From: Saprospiraceae bacterium
GTDB lineage: Bacteria; Bacteroidota; Bacteroidia; Chitinophagales; Saprospiraceae
Length of the DNA stretch: 64,000 nt
Reading direction: 5' to 3'
NCBI GenBank assembly: GCA_029251525.1
Contig: JAQXDE010000048.1
Span: 188,252-252,251 of the forward strand
Position 1 is the first letter of the stretch; each line of letters begins with the position of its first letter. The notes beneath the pieces were generated by a model. That model made no database searches and had not been told where the DNA came from. It was given only the letters and a program-made list of their open reading frames with translations. Both the position numbers and the translations under genes were made by a program. This document shows, one piece after another, positions 17,946 to 26,675 of this stretch.

Positions 17946-18941
17946 ATGCAGAAGTTTTTAATTCTAGTTGCAATATTTGTAAACCCATTGTTGGTAAGTG
18001 CAAAGGAAAAACCAAAACTAGTAGCAACTGCTTCCATGATTTCGGATATTGCTCAAAATATAGTGGGTGATAAATTTAAGGTGACTACAATTGTTCCCAT
18101 TGGTAAAGATCCACACACCTACGAACCAACTCCTGGAGATGCAACTATGGTTGCTTACGCAGATGTTATTTTTAAAAATGATTTGACTTTTGAAGGCTGG
18201 TTGTTAAAACTGATTACCAATTCAGGAACGAAGGCAGATGTGGTAAAAGTAACTGAAGGAGTGAGTATTATCAAAAGTTTGACTTACGCAAATTCTGCTG
18301 ATCCCCATGCGTGGATGAATGCATCTAATGGGATTATCTATGCTGAGAATATTAAAAATGCAATGGTGAAATATGATGCTACAAATAAAGATTTTTATGA
18401 AAATAACTTTAAAGTATATCAGGAAAAGTTGCAAAAAATGGATCAATATATCCAAGATCAAATCCTAACAATTCCTGAACAACAAAGGATCTTGATTACA
18501 TCGCATGATGCATTTCAATATTATGGAAGGAAGTATGGGATTCGGTTAGAGTCAATTTTAGGTACTTCGACTGATGCACAAGCACAAACTTCAGATTATA
18601 CGAAAGTGGATAAAGTAATTCGAGAAAGTGGCGTTCCTGCAGTTTTTATTGAGACAACGGTGAATCCAAAAATGCTGCAACAATTAGCAGAGTCGAATGA
18701 TATTACAATTGGCGGATCGCTTTTTTCAGATTCCATCGGAAGTAAAGATAGTGCTGCTCCAAATTATCTAACTATGCTAAAATATAACACTGATGTGATT
18801 GTCAAAGCATTGTCTAGAAAGGTTGAATCAACGATACCTATAACAACTGTAGAGGGTGAAAATAATATGTTGTTATATGGAATTTTGGGAGTGCTTTTTA
18901 TTGGAGCATTTTTCATTGTGTATCGAAGCATGAATCAATAG
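17946..18941 (+). CDS. Metal ABC transporter substrate-binding protein (ZnuA/MntA/TroA type) with C-terminal membrane anchor
   Basis: The ATG at 17946 (6 nt after the regulator stop) gives a proper signal peptide, MQKFLILVAIFVNPLLVSAK; the longer ORF from 17913 does not. 331 aa. Metal ligands of cluster 9 binding proteins are visible: His in KDPHTYEPTP, His in ADPHAWMN, His in TSHDAFQYYGRKYG, and Asp in GGSLFSDSIG. The short acidic linker, with no long His-rich loop, suggests Mn or Fe rather than a ZnuA-type zinc protein. Unusually, residues about 309-327 (MLLYGILGVLFIGAFFIVY) form a C-terminal transmembrane helix, which would tether the protein in place of a lipid anchor. Confidence 0.85.
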   Translation: MQKFLILVAIFVNPLLVSAKEKPKLVATASMISDIAQNIVGDKFKVTTIVPIGKDPHTYEPTPGDATMVAYADVIFKNDLTFEGWLLKLITNSGTKADVVKVTEGVSIIKSLTYANSADPHAWMNASNGIIYAENIKNAMVKYDATNKDFYENNFKVYQEKLQKMDQYIQDQILTIPEQQRILITSHDAFQYYGRKYGIRLESILGTSTDAQAQTSDYTKVDKVIRESGVPAVFIETTVNPKMLQQLAESNDITIGGSLFSDSIGSKDSAAPNYLTMLKYNTDVIVKALSRKVESTIPITTVEGENNMLLYGILGVLFIGAFFIVYRSMNQ

Positions 18942-19073
18942 AATTTAATATTTTGCCCCAGTACATTTTAGAATTAAGAAAGTAAGGTTTTTGTGAATTT
19001 TATTTTTTTATTTTAGTAAACGATAATACAGGTAGTACATATAGCCATGATGTAAATTTTTAAACAAAGAACT

Positions 19074-19817
19074 ATGCAATCAATCATTTCTGTAAGTGGA
19101 CTTTCTGTTTCTTATGAGAGGAAAAGAGTGCTCACCAATATTTTTTTGGAAATGGAGGCTGGAAAAACATATGGAGTTGTTGGACCAAATGGCGCAGGAA
19201 AATCTACGTTGTTCAAAGCGATATTAGGACTAGTAGAAACTAATACAGGTACTGTGAGAATCAATGGAAAAGGAATAGAAACCCAACGAAAAGAGGTAGT
19301 TTATCTCCCTCAGAAAAATGATGTTGATTGGACTTTTCCTGCTACCGTTTTCGATATTGTTTTGATGGGAAGGTATCCACATAAAAAGATTTATCAAAGA
19401 TTAAGTAAAACAGACAAACTAATGGCTGTGGATGCTTTAGAGGAAGTGGGAATGACTGAATTTCGAGATCGACAAATTGGTGAACTCTCAGGTGGACAGC
19501 AGCAAAGAGTTTTTCTTGCAAGGGCACTTTGTCAAGAAGCGGATATTTTCTTTTTAGATGAACCATTCGTAGGAGTTGATGTGTTGACAGAAGAGAAAAT
19601 TATTCAAATTTTGAAGAGATTGGCTGGTGAGGGGAAAACACTTTTGGTTGTTCATCATGATCTTTCGACAGTGGAAGATTATTTCGATAAGGTAGTTTTG
19701 ATGAATCAAAGATTAGTGGCCTATGGAGATACTGGGACTACCTTTACCAAGGAAAATATTGCGAAAGCATATGGGGGACAATTACCGATTTTACATAAAA
19801 CAGCAATGATTGAGTAA
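19074..19817 (+). CDS. Metal ABC transporter ATP-binding protein (Mn/Zn type)
   Basis: 247 aa ABC ATPase. Walker A is GPNGAGKST, the Q-loop region YLPQKNDVDWTFP is typical of the Mn/Zn/Fe chelate family, the signature is LSGGQQQR, Walker B is IFFLDEPF, and the switch His is in VVHHDLST. It should energise import of the metal held by the preceding binding protein. The gap to that gene is 132 bp. No permease gene follows: the next gene is on the opposite strand 95 bp away. Confidence 0.88.
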   Translation: MQSIISVSGLSVSYERKRVLTNIFLEMEAGKTYGVVGPNGAGKSTLFKAILGLVETNTGTVRINGKGIETQRKEVVYLPQKNDVDWTFPATVFDIVLMGRYPHKKIYQRLSKTDKLMAVDALEEVGMTEFRDRQIGELSGGQQQRVFLARALCQEADIFFLDEPFVGVDVLTEEKIIQILKRLAGEGKTLLVVHHDLSTVEDYFDKVVLMNQRLVAYGDTGTTFTKENIAKAYGGQLPILHKTAMIE

Positions 19818-19912
19818 ATCGAATATATCGATTATGGATTAAGGGGGTTGGTGGTAGTTTCTCAAGGGGAATTTATAAAATATCACTAAGTTTCTTAAAT
19901 TGTAAATAAAAA

Positions 19913-20956
19913 TTATTTCACTCCTTTTTCAAGAAGTTTGATTGTCCTGAAAGCAGTATCCATTTCCGCTTCAATTCCAACTGGCAACGTCATGTGATCT
20001 CTAATATGCCCAAAGGATAAGCCATAGATTATAGGGATATTTAAATGTCCTAATCGATCTGCAAACATTCCCATTAATGAAAGAGAACGATCACCTACTT
20101 TTGGCTCACAATCTTCAAAAACACCTAGAATAATACCAGCTGCTTTATCTAAGTCAGAACCTTGTAATAGTTGGGTGAACATTCGATCTAACCGATATGG
20201 ACGTTCTCCTATGTCTTCAATGAAAACTAATTTATTCTTAAATTTAGGCTGAAAATCAGTTCCAACGGAGGCAGCTAGTAAAGTCAAATTTCCTCCAGTC
20301 AATTCTCCTTTTGCTTTCCCTGCCCGAAGAACTTTAGAATGATAAGCTTTATCTTTAGAATTGTTGCTATCAATTGTATGTGCTATAGTGTAAGGTAATT
20401 TTGGATTCATCAGGACTCCTTTTAAATGTTTTACAGAATAATCTGTAAAATCAGATGAGGCTAATGGACCATGGAATCCAATGAGTCCAGTTTTTTGATG
20501 AATTGCTATAAGTAAAGCAGTAATATCACTATAACCAATCAATATTTTTGGATTTTTCTTAATCAATTTATAATTGATTTTGGCTAAGATTCTACCTACA
20601 CCATAACCACCTCTAATACACCAAATTCCATTGACTCCATTATCTAAAAACATATTGTGCAAATCCTCTAAACGTTGTTCATCAGTTCCTGCAAGATAGC
20701 CATTGATTGCTTTGATATGTTTCCCTAATTTCACATTTAGTCCTAACATTTTTATATTTGAGATGGCTTTTTCCAACTTTTCTTCAGTGATTGAACTACT
20801 TGGTGTAATTAATCCAATCGTATCTCCAGGAACTAGAGCGTTAGGTTTTAAATACTTTTTCATAACTGTATTTGTATTGTTATTGTAAATTATTGGAGTA
20901 ATTACTGAACTCCCTAAACCCATCAAAATATTTTTGTTAAATTGCCTCCTATTCAT
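19913..20956 (-). CDS. LD-carboxypeptidase (peptidase S66)
   Basis: 347 aa. The N-terminus MNRRQFNKNILMGLGSS is a Tat-like twin-arginine signal, so export in folded form is probable. The S66 pattern is clear: LVPGDTIGLITPSSSI, GIWCIRGGYGVGRIL, the nucleophile serine in GYSDITAL, FHGPLASSDF, VFIEDIGERPYRLDRMF, and a C-terminal GLSFGHIRDHMTLPVG with the catalytic His. S66 enzymes trim the terminal D-Ala from murein tetrapeptides, or cleave related L,D bonds. It is divergent from the DUF4301 gene with about 54 bp between start codons. Confidence 0.85.
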   Translation of the reverse strand: MNRRQFNKNILMGLGSSVITPIIYNNNTNTVMKKYLKPNALVPGDTIGLITPSSSITEEKLEKAISNIKMLGLNVKLGKHIKAINGYLAGTDEQRLEDLHNMFLDNGVNGIWCIRGGYGVGRILAKINYKLIKKNPKILIGYSDITALLIAIHQKTGLIGFHGPLASSDFTDYSVKHLKGVLMNPKLPYTIAHTIDSNNSKDKAYHSKVLRAGKAKGELTGGNLTLLAASVGTDFQPKFKNKLVFIEDIGERPYRLDRMFTQLLQGSDLDKAAGIILGVFEDCEPKVGDRSLSLMGMFADRLGHLNIPIIYGLSFGHIRDHMTLPVGIEAEMDTAFRTIKLLEKGVK

Positions 20957-21010
20957 TTTATAAAGTTTAAGACAACCGAGTATTTTCGGTGGTTACATAA
21001 AAGCAAAGAT

Positions 21011-22561
21011 ATGTTTTCTGAAAAAGATTTGGAACAAATTAAAGCAAAAGGAATTAGTCAAACGAAATTGGCAGAACAAATTAAAAATTTTGAAGAAGGA
21101 TTTCCATTTTTGGAACTAAAAAAAGTAGCGACGATTGGAGATGGTATTTTGAAATTTGATGAAAAAGAAATTGATGATTATGTGAAAATGTATGAATCAG
21201 AAATGTCTAAACATCAGATTTATAAATTTGTGCCAGCGTCAGGTGCAGCTAGTCGAATGTTTAAGTCGTTATTTTCTTTTATGGAAAAGTATGATGGTTC
21301 GGACGAAGCGATTAAATATTTTGAAGGTGATACTTCTTTTGGATCAGTATTTACTTTTTTTAAAAATATCAAGCAATTTGCATTTTATGGATCACTAAAA
21401 AGTGTGATCGCAGAAAGTGGAACCAACATCGACGAGTTGATCTACCAAAAAGAATATGGTCAAGTGTTGCGCTACCTTTTAACTACTACTGGATTAAATT
21501 ATGGAGGTCTTCCAAAAGGATTATTAGAATTTCATAATTATAAAACGGTTACCCGAACACCGCTCGAAGAACACTTGGTGGAAGGTGCTAATTATTGCAA
21601 AGACAAAGACGGAAAAGTTGATATTCACTTTACTGTTTCGCCTGAGCACAAAGCTTTATTTCGGGAAAAAGTTCTAACTGCAGGACAACCACTTTCTGAT
21701 GAATATAAATCTGAGTTCAAAGCTTATTTTTCTGAACAGCAAGCCTACACCGATACGATTGCCGTAGACTTAGAGAATCATCCTTTTCGAAATGTAGATG
21801 GAAGTATCTTGTTTCGACCTGCAGGTCACGGAGCGCTTTTAGAAAATTTAAATACGATTGATGCAGATATTGTTTTTATAAAAAATATTGATAATGTTGT
21901 TCCCGATAATTTAAAAGTGTCTACATATCGCTATAAAAAATTACTAGCTGGAGTCTTACTAAAGTATCAAAAACGATTATTTGATTATGCAAAGAAGTTG
22001 AAAAAAGCAGATAATATTTCAGAAAAATTGATCGATGAGATTTCTAATTTTTTACAAAAAGAATTGTGTAATGAATTTACTTCAGAATTCACAAAAATGG
22101 ATTTTCGAAGAAAAATTGATTTTTTAAATCAAAAATTAAACCGACCAATTCGAGTTTGCGGGATGGTAAAAAATGAAGGAGAACCAGGTGGAGGTCCTTT
22201 TTGGTCTAGAAATTCAGATGGTAATTATTCTTTACAAATCGTGGAGAGTTCTCAGATTGATACTTCTGACGAAGAGCAAAGAAATATATTACAAAAGAGT
22301 TCGCACTTCAATCCAGTGGATTTAGTTTGTGGGATTAAAAATGTAGATGGTGAGAAGTTTGATCTAACTGATTATCGAGATGCACGAACAGGTTTTGTCA
22401 CGATGAAATCGAAAGATGGACGAGAACTAAAAGCACAAGAATTACCTGGACTGTGGAATGGAGCTATGGCTGATTGGAATACGATTTTTGTAGAGGTTGA
22501 TATTGAGACATTTAATCCGGTGAAAATTGTGAATGATTTATTAAGACCTCAACATCAGTAA
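21011..22561 (+). CDS. DUF4301-type protein, nucleotidyltransferase-like
   Basis: ATG at 21011 (MFSEKDLEQIKAKGIS) gives 516 aa and is preferred over the upstream TTG. It matches the Bacteroidota family DUF4301 as I know it. Motifs recall sugar-nucleotide pyrophosphorylases: FVPASGAASRMFKSLF near residue 75 resembles the GxGxR nucleotide loop; PKGLLEFHNY with TPLEEHLVEGANY resembles the PK(A/G)LxxF region; and FRPAGHGALLENLNTIDADIVFIKNIDNV (given here only as a landmark near residues 275-302) resembles UGPase-type GHG and NDN segments. Function is unproven. The gene is monocistronic with a strong terminator. Confidence 0.7.
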   Translation: MFSEKDLEQIKAKGISQTKLAEQIKNFEEGFPFLELKKVATIGDGILKFDEKEIDDYVKMYESEMSKHQIYKFVPASGAASRMFKSLFSFMEKYDGSDEAIKYFEGDTSFGSVFTFFKNIKQFAFYGSLKSVIAESGTNIDELIYQKEYGQVLRYLLTTTGLNYGGLPKGLLEFHNYKTVTRTPLEEHLVEGANYCKDKDGKVDIHFTVSPEHKALFREKVLTAGQPLSDEYKSEFKAYFSEQQAYTDTIAVDLENHPFRNVDGSILFRPAGHGALLENLNTIDADIVFIKNIDNVVPDNLKVSTYRYKKLLAGVLLKYQKRLFDYAKKLKKADNISEKLIDEISNFLQKELCNEFTSEFTKMDFRRKIDFLNQKLNRPIRVCGMVKNEGEPGGGPFWSRNSDGNYSLQIVESSQIDTSDEEQRNILQKSSHFNPVDLVCGIKNVDGEKFDLTDYRDARTGFVTMKSKDGRELKAQELPGLWNGAMADWNTIFVEVDIETFNPVKIVNDLLRPQHQ

Positions 22562-22571
22562 TTTTTTTTTA

Positions 22572-22609
22572 AAATACCTTTCAAATGCTAAAATTTGAGA
22601 GGTATTTTT
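22572..22609 (+). terminator. Rho-independent terminator
   Basis: A 14-nt stem (AAATACCTTTCAAA / TTTGAGAGGTATTT, one wobble) lies 10 nt after the DUF4301 stop, ending in TTTTT. Confidence 0.8.
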
Positions 22610-22658
22610 GGTGCTTCTATGACATTTCTAGTTTTGCCAAACTAAATCTCCTAACGAG

Positions 22659-23352
22659 CTAGAATAGGTGTTTGAAGTATAGTACGTTATGGAGTATAGG
22701 GTAGTATCCTTCTTTCTGCCACTGCTCAGGGTGACGAATTTCTTTTTCTATATTTTCATTGCTTTCCAATAATTCTGTAGTTACCATCGGTTCCAAGAAG
22801 TTGATTTCTGCATCATATTTTACATAAATAAAGGTATGAGTAAATATTCCAGTACCAGCAATTTTGGAGATTCTAAGTCGATCATGCGTGTACCCATTGA
22901 AGGTACTCCCTCTGGAGTTTCTAAATAATTTGGTGGCAAAAAATCAATGGTATCTATCGGACTAGTTAGGTCACGCTGAGTTTCAGATATCATATAAAAA
23001 TGAATATCAAAGTGAGGTAAATCATAGGTCTCCATTGGAGAATATCTATGCTCATTCCAATCCAGAGTGACATAATTAAACGGAGCAACACTAATTTCTA
23101 TAGGTAGTTGCATTAAAAATTCATCACCGTGTATTGAGCCAGTAGGTGAATTAGTCAATGCATTTTCATCAAATTGGATTCCAATAGGTATAGGGTTGTT
23201 TTGGTCATCAACTTTAAAATAAGTCCATGCTTGACCATCATCAACGCTTATTTTTCGCCATAGAATTCTGATGGAGTAGGAGTTTCGACTTCATCTTTTT
23301 TGCAAGAGAAAAATAGGATTAAAAGAATAAGAGGAAGTCAATAAAGAGTTTT
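22659..23352 (-). pseudogene. Decayed lipoprotein gene (PHFDIHFYM family, possibly TTHB210-like)
   Basis: Reading down the minus strand, the original protein can be followed across frames. A lipoprotein signal LPLILLILFFSCKKDE is preceded by a nonsense TGA (at 23338-23340) and a lost start. The mature part then continues as GQAWTYFKVDDQ, GSIHGDEFLMQLP, VTLDWNEHRYSPMETYDLP and HFDIHFYMISE. A last frame holds AGTGIFTHTFIYVKYDAEI and ends at the TAG at 22659. Two 1-base deletions in A-runs (T-runs on the plus strand, at 23251-23255 and 22862-22865) shift the frame. Only the central 112 codons remain open. The YDLPHFD-HFYM motif recalls the TTHB210-like (DUF5602) family; that name is tentative. 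Confidence 0.7.
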
Positions 23353-23490
23353 AAAAATATGACAAGGAAAGGTAATCATAAATGAAATTTTTTGGAATAA
23401 ATTGAAACGATTACTTTATTATAAAGCTATTTGGAAGTAAACATTAATCACCCTGAAATATCAAATTGTAAATTCTGGTTGATTAACTAT

Positions 23491-26400
23491 TTAATCATCT
23501 AATTCCTCTACCTCCAAATCTCGCAAAGAATCCTGCGTCACATTCTGTTTTACAAAACTACACCAAGGACAATTTTTTTCTCCACAGCCTTCATAAAATT
23601 CATGCTTCATAATCTTCTCATACGAATTTTTAATTAATCCTTTGACCATAGTTACATCCTCTGATTGAAAACGTAACTGTGATGTTATGAATTCTCCACG
23701 ACTGTTCGGATCGAGATAAGAAACCTCAGCAGAATGAATATATTGCGCACTCTTTTTTTGAAATTCTTCAAATAATATTTTGTAAAAAATGAGTTGTCGC
23801 CAATAATTTCCACCCTCTGGTTTTGATTTAGTAGGAGGGCGCATTTTGGAGGTACTATGACTTCCCGTTTTATAATCTACGATGTGAATTTTATTATTAG
23901 GATGAAAATCTAAACGATCAATTACGCCCGTTAAAGGCACTCCATCCATCTCTATATTTCGCACAATAAACTCAGTTTTAATTTCTTTACCCCAATTTGA
24001 AATGTGATGATTGTAATAATTCGTCAGGTTTTCTTTACCCATTTCAAGGTGTGCCTTAAATTCTTTTTTTGTAAAATATCCACGTTGCCGTTTCATGTCT
24101 TCTTCGAAAAATTCAATAAAGAATTTGACCGACGGAAATGATTTGGATTGAGAAAAACGCATTTTATCAAACACTTTTTGCAAAGCATGATGCATCGCAG
24201 TTCCATAGGTGGCAGCTTCGGATGAAGTGGTTGGAATGCGTAAAATGTTTTCATAATAAAAACTCAACGGACAACGAATAAATTGATTTAAGCTTGAAAT
24301 ACTCATCGTAAAGTTTTCCAATAACTCATCAATTCTTGCTTTGTCTGTTTCTGGAATTCGAGGTACTTCTGTTTCTTGCAAAATTAAAATCTGTGCTTCC
24401 AAGAGTGCTGTTCGTTCCAGTTTTTTTTCCTCAATTTTGATAGGTGTGTTTTCTACGATTTCGTCAATGAAAATCGTGTGCTGTAATGCTTTCCCTTTTT
24501 GATCTTTTCGAGAAAAAGAAATATGCAATTGTTCCTTAGCTCTTGTCATTGCTACATAAAATAGGCGACGTTTAGATTCTAAAGCATCTTCCTCACCCGA
24601 AAAAGTCAAAGTGTCAGGGAATGGGAAACGATAAGAACTACTGCTATTAGAAGGTTCCCAATTATCCTTAATCGCATCTATGATAAAGACTTTTTGGAAC
24701 TCCAATCCTTTCGAACTATGAGCAGTCATCAAGTTGACTCCATCATCAGTGACGACATTTTTATTTACACCAATAGCCAACCGATTATCGTCCATGTTTT
24801 TCAAAATGTCCAATAATCGTTGCAATGTAATTCTGGGGTTCCGATCTGTTTCTGTTTTTACAAAATCCAAAAAAGTAGCGAGAACTTGTACCTGCCATTC
24901 TTTATCTTCTTGTTCCAAAATATGTTTAAGCAAACCACTTTGATTGACAATTTTTTCAATCAAAGCCAGCAACGTTAGATTCGCATAATCTCCGATCAAT
25001 TGATTAGTTAATTTTGAAAACTTTGAAACTGTAGCGGTATTTTTCAAGTCCAGTTGGTAAGTCTTTTGCGAATTCCCAATCAAATCTTGCCACAAAGGTT
25101 TCTTCTCTTGCTTCGCCACATAAAAACTCAATTTCGCTAAGTCTTGTGTTTCAATTTTGAGAAAATCAAAATGCATTATTTTAAAAAGGAGATGCTCACC
25201 GCTGTAAGGTTTTGTGAATTCTAATGAAATGAATTTTAGAAATAATCTCAGGTTTTGAATCATCGGTTGCTCCAAAATATTCACACTTCGACGAGTGTTA
25301 TAAGGGATTCCTTTTTTTTCCAACAATGCAATTATATTTATGCCTTGTTTATGTTTAGCGAAAATAATTGCTACTTCGTTGAGTGGAAATTGATCTTTCT
25401 GAAGTTGGTCAATTTGCGCTACGATATCAGCATTTTCATGCGCTCGATTTGGGTAAGCAGAAATTTGAGGAAGTATTTTCGTTTTGGCAAAAGCCTTGTT
25501 TTTTGCTTTTAGGTTTTTTTCCAAACCTTCCAAAACAGAAACTGCTCGGTGCTCATTTTTATCAATTAAAACTTTTGAGCTATCCAAAATTTTCTGAGAA
25601 GAGCGATAATTATCCTGTAATAGAATCAAAGTCAAATCCTCTTGGAAGTCATCATGGAAATCCAATAAATTTTTCAACCTCGCTCCTTGAAATTCAAAAA
25701 TAGATTGGTCATCATCACCGACGATAAATACATTTGGGTTGTCCCAATATTCAATCAGTTTATGTAAAATCGCATTTTGCGACCCATTTGTATCTTGATA
25801 TTCATCCACTAAAAAATACAAATATTGCTCTTGATAATTTCGTAGCAAAGCTTCATTTTTTTCAAACTCTCGTAATACCCAAAGTATCATGTCTGCAAAA
25901 TCATAACGTCGTGCTCGACGCATTGCAGCATTGTAATTTGGGAATAAAGCAGAAGCAGATCGAAGTCGTTCCATACGTTCTACTTGTTCATCAATTTTGG
26001 CTTGTTTTAAATCTCCTTTGACTGCGTTTTTTGTTTTTCTTTGATAAATATATTCTTTTCGAGAAGGTAAGTCCTCAAGGTATTCGTCAATTTTTTTATG
26101 AACATAATTAACTGTCCATGCTTCTGATTTCATTCGCTGAAACAAATCATATAGTTGACTTTCATAAAAATAACGATCTCGTTTCCCTTGTTTCAATGGA
26201 TGATTTTGAGGTAAGCTATCAATCAACTTTCTAATAATTTCCACTCGCTCCAAATCACTTAATGGCTCTAAATCATGGCGACCAAAAAGCTCCATTCGTT
26301 CTTTGATAATCTTATTGCAAAAAGAATGAAAAGTAAAAACATGCACTCGATGTGCCTCTGGCCCAATCAACTCTAGCAACCGCTCTCGCATGGCATAAAC

Positions 26401-26634
26401 TCCGGCATCAGTAAATGTCAAACACAAAATATTATGAGGTTGGGTATCAGTTTCCAAAAGAATATTTCCAATGCGAGAAGTAAGGATATGGGTTTTGCCT
26501 GTACCTGGACCAGCGATCACAAGGACAGGTCCGTCGATCTGTTCAACTGCTTCTTTTTGAGCAGGGTTAAGCCTTTGTAATTCTTTTGAAAAAGCTTTGT
26601 TGTAATCTTTTCTTTCGAGTTGTTTTTTTGCCAT
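23491..26634 (-). CDS. UvrD/Rep-family DNA helicase with C-terminal PD-(D/E)XK nuclease and Fe-S cluster motif
   Basis: 1047 aa. The superfamily 1A helicase part covers about residues 1-700: Walker A AGPGTGKT, motif II LVDEYQDTNGSQ, motif III GDDDQSIFEFQGA, QDNYRSS, and motifs V/VI LMTAHSSKGLEF and RRLFYVAMTRAK. The rest is a PD-(D/E)XK nuclease with IVDYKTG as the D-x-K core. Cys residues in IRCPLSFYYE and CGEKNCPWC form the AddB-type 4Fe-4S pattern. It probably processes DNA ends in recombination or repair, like AddA/AddB, but as a single chain. It is the last gene of a three-gene minus-strand cluster (gap 41 bp). Confidence 0.88.
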   Translation of the reverse strand: MAKKQLERKDYNKAFSKELQRLNPAQKEAVEQIDGPVLVIAGPGTGKTHILTSRIGNILLETDTQPHNILCLTFTDAGVYAMRERLLELIGPEAHRVHVFTFHSFCNKIIKERMELFGRHDLEPLSDLERVEIIRKLIDSLPQNHPLKQGKRDRYFYESQLYDLFQRMKSEAWTVNYVHKKIDEYLEDLPSRKEYIYQRKTKNAVKGDLKQAKIDEQVERMERLRSASALFPNYNAAMRRARRYDFADMILWVLREFEKNEALLRNYQEQYLYFLVDEYQDTNGSQNAILHKLIEYWDNPNVFIVGDDDQSIFEFQGARLKNLLDFHDDFQEDLTLILLQDNYRSSQKILDSSKVLIDKNEHRAVSVLEGLEKNLKAKNKAFAKTKILPQISAYPNRAHENADIVAQIDQLQKDQFPLNEVAIIFAKHKQGINIIALLEKKGIPYNTRRSVNILEQPMIQNLRLFLKFISLEFTKPYSGEHLLFKIMHFDFLKIETQDLAKLSFYVAKQEKKPLWQDLIGNSQKTYQLDLKNTATVSKFSKLTNQLIGDYANLTLLALIEKIVNQSGLLKHILEQEDKEWQVQVLATFLDFVKTETDRNPRITLQRLLDILKNMDDNRLAIGVNKNVVTDDGVNLMTAHSSKGLEFQKVFIIDAIKDNWEPSNSSSSYRFPFPDTLTFSGEEDALESKRRLFYVAMTRAKEQLHISFSRKDQKGKALQHTIFIDEIVENTPIKIEEKKLERTALLEAQILILQETEVPRIPETDKARIDELLENFTMSISSLNQFIRCPLSFYYENILRIPTTSSEAATYGTAMHHALQKVFDKMRFSQSKSFPSVKFFIEFFEEDMKRQRGYFTKKEFKAHLEMGKENLTNYYNHHISNWGKEIKTEFIVRNIEMDGVPLTGVIDRLDFHPNNKIHIVDYKTGSHSTSKMRPPTKSKPEGGNYWRQLIFYKILFEEFQKKSAQYIHSAEVSYLDPNSRGEFITSQLRFQSEDVTMVKGLIKNSYEKIMKHEFYEGCGEKNCPWCSFVKQNVTQDSLRDLEVEELDD

Positions 26635-26675
26635 TAAGCTGTTTTTTTTGCCATAGACTTGGACTGCAACAAAAT

